DNA of 64,000 nucleotides from Clostridium scatologenes (GCF_000968375.1 NZ_CP009933.1:434001-498000), one strand, 5' to 3'; numbered from the stretch's first letter, positions 34,911 to 44,094 are shown. The notes: generated from the sequence alone by a model not told the origin. Program-made: numbers and translations.

Positions 34911-35243
34911 TTAATACACCTCTACTTCTAACACAGATGCCATGGTTTTAACGTATTTTTTCCATATGGAGGTTTTATCCTGTAGTAATTTTTTTCCCTG
35001 GGATGTTAAGGAATAATATTTACGAATTTTTCCATTAGCTTCTTTTTCACAGCAATCTAAATAGTTTTTATTTACTAAGGTGTGCAGCAGAGGATACAAA
35101 GTTCCCGCTTTAAATTGAAACATATTATTTGAATTAATTTGTAAAGTTTCAATCATTTCATAGCCATACATATCTTTATTTTCAAGTAGTTTTAAGATAA
35201 GCATAGTCATATCACCAGAATATAAACTGTTGTCAGATGGCAT
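34911..35243 (-). CDS. PadR-family transcriptional regulator
   Basis: A 110-residue winged-helix repressor of PadR subfamily 2 (short form). TMLILKLLENKDMYGYEMIETL is helix 1, FKAGTLYPLLHTLVNKNYLD the recognition region, and GKIRKYYSLTSQGKKLL the wing. One C-terminal dimerisation helix follows. The start is ATG 35243 behind GAGGTGA; an in-frame ATG upstream at 35261 lacks an RBS. It forms a two-gene operon with the HAAS membrane protein and probably represses it. Two 20-bp direct repeats upstream are candidate operators. Confidence 0.92.
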   Translation of the reverse strand: MPSDNSLYSGDMTMLILKLLENKDMYGYEMIETLQINSNNMFQFKAGTLYPLLHTLVNKNYLDCCEKEANGKIRKYYSLTSQGKKLLQDKTSIWKKYVKTMASVLEVEVY

Positions 35244-35298
35244 TTTAATCACCTCTTTCATATCTTGAAAATTTTTATATTTATTATTTCTATATATA

Positions 35299-35350
35299 TA
35301 TATCGATAATCTATATATATCTTTATAATATATCGATAATCTATATATGT
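35299..35350. promoter_or_regulatory. Two direct repeats with 30-bp period upstream of PadR operon
   Basis: TATCGATAATCTATATAT occurs at 35301-35318 and again at 35331-35348, a period of 30 bp or about three helical turns. The copies sit 60-105 bp before the padR start, the right place for a PadR operator pair. Confidence 0.65.
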
Positions 35351-35611
35351 CAATAGATAATTTCTATTTATTCCAATTTTTCTGAAAAATTAATGATTTG
35401 ATGAAATCTAATGATATAATTAGCTTTTAATTGCTGTAATTTATGGACAGGCTTTCCTTGTATTAAAATTAGAGTTTATTAAAAAGAACTCAACTTTTGC
35501 ACATATAAAGCTTTAATTTTATATAACAAGCAATTTTTTAAAATTGAAAAAATTGAGTAAATAATTATATATAAAATACGACTGTTTCCTTTGAATTGTG
35601 GAGGTAAAATT

Positions 35612-36534
35612 ATGATTAGTCTATTATTAATAAAACAGATTACTGAACTTTTTTTAGTTATGTTCATGGGATTTATATTAGTAAAAACACATTTATTAAA
35701 AGCAGAAGAGAGTAAAACACTTTCAGCAGTTGCCCTTTATCTAATAATGCCTTGTGTTATTATCAATGCATTCCAGATTAAATATACAGAAAGTATACGA
35801 AATGGATTGATTCTTGCTTTTGTGGCAGCAGTATTGATTCATATTATACTATTGATTTTAGTAAAAATACTTGGAAGGATATTTAATCTGGATGCAGTTG
35901 AAAAAGCATCCATGATATATTCAAATGCTGGAAATCTGATCATTCCAATTGTAACTTCTGTACTTGGAAAGGAATGGGTTATTTATTCCAGTGCTTTTAT
36001 ATCTGTACAATTATTTCTTTTATGGACTCATGGAAAGATGATGCTCTGTGAAGAACAAAAAGTAGATTTAAAAAAATTCTTTTAAATATCAATATGATTA
36101 CTATATTTCTTGGAATTTTATTTTTTGTTACAAAAGTTCAACTACCAGATATTATAATAAAAACCATGGAATCAGTAAGTGTTATGCTTGGACCCATTTC
36201 CATGATTATAATGGGAATGTTAATTGGAAATATGAGCTTTAAACAGGTATTTGCTTATAAGCGAATTTATATAGTTACTTTTCTTAAGATGATAGTATGT
36301 CCTTTTATAATTTTGCTTTTGCTTAAATATGGTGGAATGGCAAGCTTACTATCTGATGGAAAGGTTATTTTGCTTATCAGCCTGCTTGCAACAATTACTC
36401 CATCTGCATCAGCAGTTACACAAATGGCTCAAATTTATGGTAAGAATGAAGAATATGCTAGTGTTATAAATGCAATTACAACTATTGTATGTATTATAAC
36501 AATGCCAATTATGGTTTGGATGTATCAAATGTAG
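35612..36534 (+). pseudogene. AEC (auxin efflux carrier) family transporter with a frameshift at an A7 run
   Basis: ATG 35612 (RBS GGAGGT) encodes the N-terminal half of an AEC-type permease (FMGFILVKTHLLKAEESKTL, LIMPCVIINAF, NAGNLIIPIV). The frame ends at 36085. The rest of the family sequence continues in the -1 frame from about 36077 to 36534 (MITIFLGILFF, GPISMIIMGMLIGNM, TPSASAVTQMAQIYG). The break is at AAAAAAA 36070-36076; one extra A, or a -1 slip on A-AAA-AAA, restores a ~307-residue protein of normal AEC length. It may be a recent indel, a sequence error or a slippage site. Family members export or import dicarboxylates and similar acids. Confidence 0.8.
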
Positions 36535-36597
36535 GTTTAGGTATTAGAATATGAGTTTAAGTACTATGCATTGTATGTGGTAACATTTTTAAAAATA

Positions 36598-36630
36598 AAC
36601 AGGCTGATTAGATTTTTCTATCAGCCTGTT
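36598..36630. terminator. Terminator between convergent genes
   Basis: AACAGGCTGAT (36598-36608) and ATCAGCCTGTT (36620-36630), an 11-bp stem between the AEC gene (+) and the dehydrogenase gene (-). Confidence 0.8.
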
Positions 36631-36670
36631 CGTATTATTAGTTAAGTAAATAAAGCACTGATTATTGTTA

Positions 36671-37543
36671 TTAGTATTTAATATCTAACAATTCTTTCAT
36701 GTATTCTATTGGCATATCTTTTTCAGTCCAAAGGTTAAAAGCTGCAGCTCCTTGAAATAACATCATTCCAAGTCCATTCATTGACTTACATCCTACTTCT
36801 TTTGCCATCTTGAGAAGAGCAGTTTCCCTTGGAAAGTATACTACATCTGTTACAATAAGCTCTGGTCTTAGAAAAGACTTATCTGGAATATAAGTCTTAC
36901 CATCTAAAGGCTTCATCCCCATACCTGTAGCATTTGCAAATAAATAACTATTTGCAATTTCTTCTTTTAGTTTATCTAAGTCAGCTAAATCATAAAGTGT
37001 AGCCTTACATTTTGTATTTGTATTAATCTTCTTAACAGTTTTTTCCGCATTGTTCCAAAACTTATCTTTTTGATTAAAGATTGACATTTCAGCGACTCCA
37101 TCTAAAGCTGCCTGAATTTCAATAGCTGTAGCAGCACCGCCTGCACCTACAATTGTTATTTTCTTTCCAATAACATCTATATTATTATCTTTTAATGCCA
37201 TCATGTATCCTATACCATCTGTAATGTGACCAGTTAAAACACCATTGTTATTTACAACAGTGTTAACAGCCCCACACATTTCAGCTGCTGGTGAAATATT
37301 ATCCAAATATTTATGTATCACTGTTTTATTTGGCATAGATACATTGCATCCTTTTATTTTTAAAGCTCTAAGTCCTTTAACAGCATCCTCTAATGTATCA
37401 TTATCTACTTCAAAAGCAAGATATGCATAATCCAAGCCTAATTTTGCAAATGCAGCATTATGCATTGCTGGAGAACTTGAATGACGAATTGGATACGCCA
37501 TAAGTCCAATGAGTTCTGTATATCCTGTAATTCTTTCTCCCAT
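36671..37543 (-). CDS. ydiB: Quinate/shikimate dehydrogenase, YdiB-like
   Basis: A 290-residue protein collinear with E. coli YdiB (288 residues): ELIGLMAYPIRHSSSPAMHN substrate site, VSMPNK with the catalytic Lys, AVNTVV, TDGIGY with the catalytic Asp, and GAGGAATAIEIQAA for the Rossmann cofactor. The NxTDG motif reads HITDG, so an Asn that normally contacts substrate is replaced by Ile. It is followed by a type II dehydroquinase on the same strand, as expected for quinate/shikimate metabolism. The presence of CoA-dependent genes nearby favours catabolism over aromatic biosynthesis. RBS GGGG precedes the ATG. Confidence 0.88.
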   Translation of the reverse strand: MGERITGYTELIGLMAYPIRHSSSPAMHNAAFAKLGLDYAYLAFEVDNDTLEDAVKGLRALKIKGCNVSMPNKTVIHKYLDNISPAAEMCGAVNTVVNNNGVLTGHITDGIGYMMALKDNNIDVIGKKITIVGAGGAATAIEIQAALDGVAEMSIFNQKDKFWNNAEKTVKKINTNTKCKATLYDLADLDKLKEEIANSYLFANATGMGMKPLDGKTYIPDKSFLRPELIVTDVVYFPRETALLKMAKEVGCKSMNGLGMMLFQGAAAFNLWTEKDMPIEYMKELLDIKY

Positions 37544-37574
37544 AACTATTTCCCCCTAATCTATACTTATTAAC

Positions 37575-38024
37575 CTATTTATTTTGTTCTTTAAATATGT
37601 TTGCAAATGCTTGTAATCCTAATGTATAAACTTGTGCTCCAAGTCCTACAATAATTCCTGTAGCTAATGGTGAAATAACTGAATGATGACGGAATTCTTC
37701 TCTTGCATGAACATTTGACATATGTAGTTCAATTATTGGCACTTCTAATATTGCAAGGGCATCTGACATACCATAACTATAATGTGTCCAAGCACCTGCA
37801 TTTAACATTAAACCATCATAACCTTCAAGATAAGCTTGATGAATTTTATCTACAAATTCTCTTTCGCTATTTGTCTGAAAGTTAGTCACTTCTATTTCTA
37901 ATTCTTTTGATAAAGTGTTTACTTTTTCATTGATTTCATCTAAAGTGATAGTTCCATATTGCTTAGGGTCCCTTTTTCCAAACATATTATGGTTAATACC
38001 ATGTAATAACATTACTTTTTTCAT
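37575..38024 (-). CDS. aroQ: Type II 3-dehydroquinate dehydratase, divergent
   Basis: A 149-residue flavodoxin-like dehydroquinase. Kept: GKRDPKQYG with catalytic Arg and Tyr of the lid loop, FQTNSEREFVDKIHQA, and IELHMSNVHAREEFRHHS with catalytic His. Changed: the usual NGPNLN loop reads HGINHN, and NPGAYTHTS reads NAGAWTHYS. These departures suggest altered substrate or a catabolic version. The start is ATG 38024 with GGAAG upstream. It lies 31 nt upstream of the YdiB-like gene and follows the VOC gene with a short gap, all on the minus strand; the three are probably one operon. Confidence 0.85.
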   Translation of the reverse strand: MKKVMLLHGINHNMFGKRDPKQYGTITLDEINEKVNTLSKELEIEVTNFQTNSEREFVDKIHQAYLEGYDGLMLNAGAWTHYSYGMSDALAILEVPIIELHMSNVHAREEFRHHSVISPLATGIIVGLGAQVYTLGLQAFANIFKEQNK

Positions 38025-38041
38025 TGTACTCTTCCTTTCTT

Positions 38042-38416
38042 TTATAACCATGGATCAATGTCCAAGTATTTTTGCACTCCATCTTTTTTTACTTGAATTA
38101 CCTCGATACATAGGCCATCTGGTAATTGAAACCAATTGTGCCCTTGAGGCAACTCTTTTACATTTCTTGCATAAGCTTTTTCTAGAACTGCCTCTTGGTT
38201 TTCTGTCATAATTCCAAGATGTGCACATCTTCCCTCAACGCCATTAAAGGATAAATCCTCAATTAATTGAAGACCTCCATAAAGCCATACTTGTCTATTT
38301 GGAGATTCTTTTTCATTTGTCATACGTACATCCATTTCTAATACTTCTTTAAAAAATTTCAAATGCCAATTTAAATCTTTAACACGCAAAGCCATATGTT
38401 CTAAATAAGATGACAT
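38042..38416 (-). CDS. VOC-fold (glyoxalase/dioxygenase-like) protein
   Basis: A 124-residue protein of the vicinal-oxygen-chelate superfamily: LEHMALRVKDLNWHLKFFKEVL opens the first beta-alpha-beta-beta-beta module, CAHLGIMTEN the second, and LPDGLCIEVIQV closes it. Possible metal ligands are His4-6 region, His in CAHLG and Glu in CIEVI. It heads the minus-strand operon with the dehydroquinase and dehydrogenase. The substrate is unknown and isomerase or epimerase activity is possible. RBS AAAGGAGG. Confidence 0.85.
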   Translation of the reverse strand: MSSYLEHMALRVKDLNWHLKFFKEVLEMDVRMTNEKESPNRQVWLYGGLQLIEDLSFNGVEGRCAHLGIMTENQEAVLEKAYARNVKELPQGHNWFQLPDGLCIEVIQVKKDGVQKYLDIDPWL

Positions 38417-38542
38417 AAAAATCCTCCTTTTATTTTTAATAAAAATTTTATGTTTTTTAGTTTGTTATTATATTGTCATTGATTTTAATTATATTAATTT
38501 TTTAAATATTTTAATAGAAATGATGCTGCTTTTGATTAAAAT

Positions 38543-38654
38543 TATCTTGCTGTTATATTTTCGATTTTGTATACTGTTTTTGAGTATTTTGGATCAAAAT
38601 ACTTAAATATCTTGCTTTTTTTAAAAAATATTTTGCTTTTATAGGTATTTTGCT
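38543..38654. promoter_or_regulatory. Four TAT[CT]TTGCT repeats and a palindrome between divergent operons
   Basis: TAT[CT]TTGCT occurs at 38543, 38608, 38629 and 38646, all in the same orientation; the last three are 21 and 17 bp apart, like AraC half-site spacing. A perfect 9-bp inverted repeat, AGTATTTTG/CAAAATACT (38583-38603), lies among them. The 306-base region contains nothing else I can identify. Confidence 0.55.
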
Positions 38655-38723
38655 ATAGAAAGAAAATAGATATATAGCTAAAATTTACTTGTATAAAATT
38701 ATATAAATATGGGGGGTTGGCTT

Positions 38724-39584
38724 ATGTTTTCACATAACTTTGACAAATCAGTGGAGGACATTTTTGAAGATAAAAGATATCCTGAGATAGCACGGCTTTG
38801 CCATAACCATGACAATCCGGGATGGACTTATAATTATCACATTCATAAAGATGCAACAGAAATTGTTTATATTGCTGATGGAAAAGCTGAATATACAATT
38901 GATATGGCTAAACATGTTTTAAAAAAAGGGCAAATACTTGTTATTGAGAAAGGTATTGTACACTCTATTACTTCTGATAAGGATGAACCAGTGGATGCAT
39001 GGACATGTGTTATAAATAATTATAAATTAAAAGATTTTGAAGACGATACACAATTGCTTTTTTCAAATAATTATCAGATAATTTCTGCAGGTGCAAGTGA
39101 AAACTTTATAAAATATGCAATGAAAGAAATTTATTTTTTGTGTTTACAAAAAACGCCTCATTCCAATTCTATATGTAATCTTATGGCAGCTGCCCTAGGA
39201 GCTGTAGTATTTGAATTATTGCCAAGGAAAGAGGAATTCGAGAAACATACTAAATCCTCTTTTGCTAGAGACATACTTATATACATTGGAGAACACTATA
39301 GAGAAGCTATTACACTAAAACAGCTATCAGAGGTTTTTCACATCAGTCCTGGTCATATAAGTCATACATTTGCAAAAGAATATGGGGTTTCCCCTATTAA
39401 TTATGCAATCGATCTTAAAATGTGTGAAGCTAAATGGCTATTGATTAATACTGAACAGCCTCTTGCTTTTATATCACAAAAAGTTGGTTATGATAATCCT
39501 ACTCATTTTACAAATATGTTTGTAAAACGTTTAAATTGCTTACCTTTAGCATATCGAAAGCTTTTTGCACAAGAAAGTAAGTAA
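38724..39584 (+). CDS. AraC-family transcriptional regulator
   Basis: A 286-residue regulator. The N-terminal cupin sensor (~20-140, GWTYNYHIHKDATEIVYIADG, LKKGQILVIEKGIVHSI) precedes two C-terminal HTH motifs (~190-285; ITLKQLSEVFHISPGHISHT and PLAFISQKVGYDNPTHFTNM). The start is ATG 38724 with GGGGGG 7 nt upstream; an earlier in-frame ATG at 38709 lies before that RBS. It is divergent from the VOC/aroQ/ydiB operon and precedes the CoA-transferase operon, so it is positioned to activate both. The inducer may be quinate, shikimate or a relative (inference). Confidence 0.92.
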   Translation: MFSHNFDKSVEDIFEDKRYPEIARLCHNHDNPGWTYNYHIHKDATEIVYIADGKAEYTIDMAKHVLKKGQILVIEKGIVHSITSDKDEPVDAWTCVINNYKLKDFEDDTQLLFSNNYQIISAGASENFIKYAMKEIYFLCLQKTPHSNSICNLMAAALGAVVFELLPRKEEFEKHTKSSFARDILIYIGEHYREAITLKQLSEVFHISPGHISHTFAKEYGVSPINYAIDLKMCEAKWLLINTEQPLAFISQKVGYDNPTHFTNMFVKRLNCLPLAYRKLFAQESK

Positions 39585-39620
39585 CATTGGTTTTGAAATT
39601 AAATAGTTTATTATTAAAAT

Positions 39621-39678
39621 AAAATTACAAGGGAATTGAAAGAAAAACTTTTAAATATTCTCTTGTAATTTTTTTTTA
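39621..39678 (+). terminator. Terminator after AraC gene
   Basis: AAAATTACAAGGGAAT (39621-39636) pairs with ATTCTCTTGTAATTTT (39657-39672), followed by a T-run. Confidence 0.8.
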
Positions 39679-39686
39679 TATCATTA

Positions 39687-39738
39687 TTGACAAGTAGGTG
39701 AAAATAATGATATGTTCTATATATAGGAACTAAGTTCC
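39687..39738 (+). promoter_or_regulatory. Promoter and palindrome before CoA-transferase gene
   Basis: TTGACA (39687-39692), 18 nt, TATGTT (39711-39716). The perfect palindrome GGAACTAAGTTCC lies at 39726-39738, near the expected start of transcription, and is a candidate operator. A second half-site, GGAAC, follows. Confidence 0.6.
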
Positions 39739-39787
39739 GAATAGTGGAACTATTATTAAGATACATTATGACAAAAGGAGGGTTTTT

Positions 39788-41383
39788 ATGAACAGACCAA
39801 AAAGAAAAGGAACAAAAGTACCAATTCTCAGTGCAAAAGAAGCTGTAAAGTACATTCCTAATAGTGCTACCATTGGTTTTTGTGGTGCCGGAGGAGGTAT
39901 ATGTGAAGCAACAGAAGTAATTAATGCCCTTGCAAATCGTTATAAGGAAACTTTAGAACCAAAAAATCTAACTTACTATCATGGAACTGGATTAGGTGAC
40001 AGAGATAATAAAGGAATGTCTCCTTTAGCTCAGCCTGGTATGGTTAAGCGAATTATTGGAGGACATTGGGGACAATCTCCAAGACTTGCAGAAATGGCAG
40101 AAAGAAATGAAATAGAAGCATATAACTTTCCTCAAGGCATGATTGCACAATTATTAAGAGCTGCAGCAGCAAAGCAGCCAGGACTTTTGTCTCATGTGGG
40201 ATTAGGTACTTTTATCGATCCAAGAAATAAGGGTGGCAGACTCAATGATTGTACAAGAGAAGAGTTAATCAAATTAATGGAGTTAGGGGGAAAGGAATAT
40301 CTTTTTTATCCTACAATCCCCATTGATGTAGCTATTATACGTGGAACAACAGCAGATACTGAAGGTTACGTTAGTATGGAAGATGAAGTTGCGGTTGTTG
40401 ATGCCTTGGCTATGGCAGAGGCAGCTCATAATAATGGTGGTCTCGTCATCTGTCAAGTACAAAGAGTTGTAGCAGCTAAGACTATTCATCCTAAACTTGT
40501 ACGTATTCCTGGATACTTTATTGATATCATTGTGGAAGTACCAGATCAGCCTCAGATGTATAATGCACCTGTAAATAAATTTATCTCTGGTGATTATAAG
40601 ATGGATGAAGGCTCAGTTACACCATTGAAATTGACAGAACGAAAAGTTATTGCAAGAAGAGCCTTATTGGAAGTTAAACCAGGCAACGTTGGTAATGTTG
40701 GTGTAGGTATTGCTGATGGAATTGGTGTTGTAGCCAGAGAAGAAGGTATAAGTGGAGATTTTACCTTAACTGTTGAAACAGGACCTATTGGTGGTGCTAC
40801 AGCTCAGGGAATTTTCTTTGGTGCAAGTATAAATATGCAGGCACTTTTGGATATGCCATCCCAATTTGACTTCTATGATGGTGGTGGCTTAGATGTTTGC
40901 TTCTTGAGTTTTGCAGAGCTAGATCAATGTGGAAATGTTAATGTGCATAAGTTTAACGGAAGAATTATGGGAACAGGCGGATTTGTAAATATAAGTCAAA
41001 ATACAAAAAAAGCTGTTTTCTGTGGTACCTTAAAAGCTGGTGGATTAAAAACTTTAGTGGGAGATGGAACTATTAAGATAGCACAAGAAGGTAAGTTTGA
41101 AAAACTTGTAAATAAAGTTCCAGAAATTACTTTTAGTGGCAAAGAAGCAGTGAAAAATGGACAGGAAGTTTTGTATATAACAGAGCGTGCAGTGTTCAGA
41201 CTTACAAAGGATGGTTTAGAATTATGTGAGGTTGCACCTGGACTTGATATTGAAAAGGATGTCATTGCTCATATGGAATTCAGGCCAATAATTTCAAAGG
41301 ACTTAAAGGAAATGGATAAACGAATATTTGAGTCTGGTCCAATGGGATTAATAAATAAAGAACCATGGAATTTTACAAGGTAA
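39788..41383 (+). CDS. Acyl-CoA:carboxylate CoA-transferase, YdiF/propionate CoA-transferase type
   Basis: A 531-residue protein, the same length as E. coli YdiF, with fused alpha and beta CoA-transferase domains. The alpha part has GFCGAGGGICEATEVI and HVGLGTFIDPRNKGG. The beta part has SGDFTLTVETGPIGG with the catalytic Glu near residue 328, which forms the glutamyl-CoA intermediate, and GGGLDVCFLSFAELD. It should activate a short or cyclic carboxylic acid with acetyl-CoA or another CoA donor. Its place next to YdiB-like and aroQ genes repeats the E. coli ydi region and suggests CoA activation in shikimate/quinate-type catabolism. It is followed by a MaoC-like hydratase. Confidence 0.92.
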   Translation: MNRPKRKGTKVPILSAKEAVKYIPNSATIGFCGAGGGICEATEVINALANRYKETLEPKNLTYYHGTGLGDRDNKGMSPLAQPGMVKRIIGGHWGQSPRLAEMAERNEIEAYNFPQGMIAQLLRAAAAKQPGLLSHVGLGTFIDPRNKGGRLNDCTREELIKLMELGGKEYLFYPTIPIDVAIIRGTTADTEGYVSMEDEVAVVDALAMAEAAHNNGGLVICQVQRVVAAKTIHPKLVRIPGYFIDIIVEVPDQPQMYNAPVNKFISGDYKMDEGSVTPLKLTERKVIARRALLEVKPGNVGNVGVGIADGIGVVAREEGISGDFTLTVETGPIGGATAQGIFFGASINMQALLDMPSQFDFYDGGGLDVCFLSFAELDQCGNVNVHKFNGRIMGTGGFVNISQNTKKAVFCGTLKAGGLKTLVGDGTIKIAQEGKFEKLVNKVPEITFSGKEAVKNGQEVLYITERAVFRLTKDGLELCEVAPGLDIEKDVIAHMEFRPIISKDLKEMDKRIFESGPMGLINKEPWNFTR

Positions 41384-41521
41384 TATAGTTCTACTACTTA
41401 AATTAAGATATATTTATATGTCCTATCACTTAATGATTAAGCAATAGCTGTACATATATATAAATATACAGTTGAAGTTTTAGAACTCTAAATTAAATAT
41501 ATAAAAAAAGGAGATAATAAA

Positions 41522-41968
41522 ATGAGTGAAAAATTACAACCAAAAGTACCATTTGAAATAGGGGATACATGTACTTATACTAAGACAATAAGCGAATCAG
41601 ATGTATATCTTTTTGCTGGAATTACAGGTGACTTTAGTCAGATGCATATGAATGAAGCATTCATGAATACAACATCTTATAAAACAAGAATAGTACACGG
41701 TGTGTTAACATTTGCGTTAGGTTCTACAGCATCCACTTTAATTCAAACTCAAGCAAAATCACCTATTCCAAGCGTATCTTACGGATATGATAGAGTTCGT
41801 TTTATCAAACCAGTTTATTTTGGAGATACTGTAACAGCAAAATACACTATTACTGAAATAGATAATGAAAATCTAAAATCGGTTGCTAAAATTGAAATTA
41901 CAAACCAACATGGACAAGTAGTTGTTGCAGCAAATCACATATTAAAGTTCTTTCCAATAGAAGAATAA
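41522..41968 (+). CDS. MaoC-like (R)-specific enoyl-CoA hydratase
   Basis: A 148-residue hot-dog-fold protein. The hydratase-2 motif is FAGITGDFSQMHMNEAF, in which Asp and His of the usual YxxxxGDxNPxH are present though Asn-Pro is changed to Ser-Gln. The motif is followed by TRIVHGVLTFALGS, RVRFIKPVYFGDTV and GQVVVAANHILKFF. It would hydrate a 2-enoyl-CoA formed downstream of the CoA-transferase. It has its own AAAGGAG RBS and lies 138 nt after the CoA-transferase. Confidence 0.88.
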   Translation: MSEKLQPKVPFEIGDTCTYTKTISESDVYLFAGITGDFSQMHMNEAFMNTTSYKTRIVHGVLTFALGSTASTLIQTQAKSPIPSVSYGYDRVRFIKPVYFGDTVTAKYTITEIDNENLKSVAKIEITNQHGQVVVAANHILKFFPIEE

Positions 41969-42076
41969 TCTTGTAAGAAGTAGTGTTGATACTAAAATTA
42001 AATATGAAAGTATTTAAAATAGTGCTGTGTGATTACACAGTCTATTAATAAAATTATTATTGCATGGAGGTTTTTT

Positions 42077-43048
42077 ATGAAAGTTTGCATGTTAGGTTCT
42101 GGCTCTCTTGGAAGTTCTATTGGCGGAACACTTGCTGAGGCAGGAAATGAGGTTATATTTATAGATCAGTGGGCGGATCATATTAATGAAGTAAATAAAA
42201 ACGGTCTTCACATGGTGACAAATCTTGATACAGATCCAGGCAGATTTGTTAAAGTCATAGGTAAAACAAACTATGATGGCATAGGACCAGCTGATTTAGT
42301 GATTGTCCTTGTTAAATCTTTTGCTACACGTAAAGCTATTGAAGAAGCAAAAGCAAGTTCTATTATTGGGCCTGATACATTAGTTATGTCTCTTCAAAAC
42401 GGTTTAGGTAATGAAGAAGAAATCATTGATGTTATAGGTAAAGATAAAGTTATAGGTGGGAAAACCTATGTAGGTGGCGTATTGCTAAAACCAGGTAAAG
42501 TATTATCTACAACTCAAGGTAAAAAAACCTATATTGGCGAAATGGATGGAACAATCACTGATCGTATAAAGAAAGTTGCTGAAAACTTGACAAAATCAGG
42601 TATTGAGGCAATAGTAAGTGATAACATTCAAGGCATGATATGGGATAAGTTACTTATTAATGTAGCGACAGGAGCAATTAGTGGACTTACTCGTTTACCT
42701 TATGGTGGACTTTATGATACATATGAGCATGAAGTACTACCTGAACTAAAAGAAACAGCTTTAGAAGCTATTAATGAAGGTATAAATGTTGCTAAAGCAA
42801 ATAAAATAAAATTATCAACAGAAAATGCTGAAGAAATTTGGTATAAAGCTTCTGCAGGACTTCCACCTACATTTAAGGCATCAATTTTGCAAAGCATAGA
42901 GAAAAGTGCTGTTACTGAAGTAGATTATATTAATGGTTCTGTAGTAAGATGGGGTAAGAGAAGTGGTATTCCAACACCTGTTAATAAAACAATGGTTGCA
43001 GGTATAAAAGGATTGGAATTTTGGTTCAAAAATTATCAGAATAAGTAG
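42077..43048 (+). CDS. Ketopantoate reductase (PanE/ApbA) family protein
   Basis: A 323-residue protein. The N-terminal Rossmann fold carries MLGSGSLGSSIGGTLAEAG, and DLVIVLVKSFATRKAIEEA, SLQNGLGNEEEI and IGGKTYVGGVLLKPGKV follow. The all-helical ApbA_C domain (~180-320) has WDKLLINVATGAISGLTRLPYG, in which Lys is the family catalytic residue, and EVDYINGSVVRWGK. In this catabolic setting it is more likely a 2-keto/2-hydroxyacid oxidoreductase than a pantothenate enzyme. The start is ATG 42077 with TGGAGG upstream. Confidence 0.88.
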   Translation: MKVCMLGSGSLGSSIGGTLAEAGNEVIFIDQWADHINEVNKNGLHMVTNLDTDPGRFVKVIGKTNYDGIGPADLVIVLVKSFATRKAIEEAKASSIIGPDTLVMSLQNGLGNEEEIIDVIGKDKVIGGKTYVGGVLLKPGKVLSTTQGKKTYIGEMDGTITDRIKKVAENLTKSGIEAIVSDNIQGMIWDKLLINVATGAISGLTRLPYGGLYDTYEHEVLPELKETALEAINEGINVAKANKIKLSTENAEEIWYKASAGLPPTFKASILQSIEKSAVTEVDYINGSVVRWGKRSGIPTPVNKTMVAGIKGLEFWFKNYQNK

Positions 43049-43192
43049 GAAGAATGTAAATGACATATCAACTTTCTACATTGAGCATTAGACTTGTATA
43101 TAAAAGAAATCTACGAATCCTAAGCGAATGAGATTAGTGTGGTATATTATCCTACTGATGATTCTAATTATGATATGAATAGCTTATAAATG

Positions 43193-43215
43193 GCGGTGCT
43201 ATAAGCACCGCTTTC
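43193..43215 (+). terminator. Terminator after CoA-transferase operon
   Basis: GCGGTGCT-ATA-AGCACCGC (43193-43211) followed by TTTCTT: an 8-bp GC-rich stem. Confidence 0.75.
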
Positions 43216-43279
43216 TTGATTAATGAAAAGTCATCTGATATACTAAAGTGTAATTTAGATGATGATAGGAGATTTTAAA

Positions 43280-44044
43280 TTGGAAGGCGAGTCAAAAAAT
43301 GTAAAAACTATTGAGAAAGCATTTAAAATATTGATGCTATTTGATTGGAATCATAAAGAGTTAACGCTCACAGAAATTGCTAAAAATATGAATATGGCAA
43401 AATCAACAGCTTCAAGATTGCTAAATACAATAGTAGATATGGGCTTTTTATGTAAAGATGAGATTAATAATAAGTATTATCTCGGTGGCCGTATTTATTA
43501 TTTAGGGCAGGTTGCAAAGGAAAATGTTGACATAAGAAAGATATGCCGACCTTATCTTGAACGACTTACAAACTTAACAATGGAAACCTCACATGTGTAT
43601 GAGTTTCGTGAATGGGAAAGAATTTGTATTGATCAAGTTATAAGTCCTCAACCAATTAAGCAATCTGTAAAAGTAGGAAGTACAGAGCCTATTTGGCATG
43701 GAGCTTCAGGAAAGGCTATTTTAGCATTTATGGATAACACAGTCTGGGAAAAAGCTGCTAAATTATGCTATCCACAAGGTACAGATAAAGAAATAAAAAA
43801 ATATGTTGAAAATTTGCAGGTAGTGAGAGAACAAGGCTATGCACTACGTGATAACGTACAAAACGATACAGTGGGTTGTATTGCTGCTCCTATTTTTGGT
43901 GTACGTGGAGAGGTTGTAGCATCCATAGCTATTTCTACACCAGGATTCAGATTTCCCAAGGATTATGGACAATATGTAGAGTATGTTTGTCAAGCAGCTA
44001 AGAGAATATCAAGTGAATTAGGTTTTGTATCTGAATCAAAATAG
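43280..44044 (+). CDS. IclR-family transcriptional regulator
   Basis: A 254-residue regulator. The N-terminal winged HTH (ELTLTEIAKNMNMAKSTASRLL) and the effector-binding IclR domain (SHVYEFREWERICIDQVISP, HGASGKAILAFM, YALRDNVQNDTVGCIAAPIF) are complete. I prefer TTG 43280 as start because AGGAGA lies 7 nt upstream; ATGs at 43259 and 43262 are in frame but lack a good RBS. It stands between the CoA-transferase operon and a TIM-barrel epimerase gene and probably controls the latter or both. Confidence 0.88.
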   Translation: MEGESKNVKTIEKAFKILMLFDWNHKELTLTEIAKNMNMAKSTASRLLNTIVDMGFLCKDEINNKYYLGGRIYYLGQVAKENVDIRKICRPYLERLTNLTMETSHVYEFREWERICIDQVISPQPIKQSVKVGSTEPIWHGASGKAILAFMDNTVWEKAAKLCYPQGTDKEIKKYVENLQVVREQGYALRDNVQNDTVGCIAAPIFGVRGEVVASIAISTPGFRFPKDYGQYVEYVCQAAKRISSELGFVSESK

Positions 44045-44094
44045 AGTTCAAGTAAAATAAAATGTGATATTCTTTTTTTAAGGAGGTATAGGTA

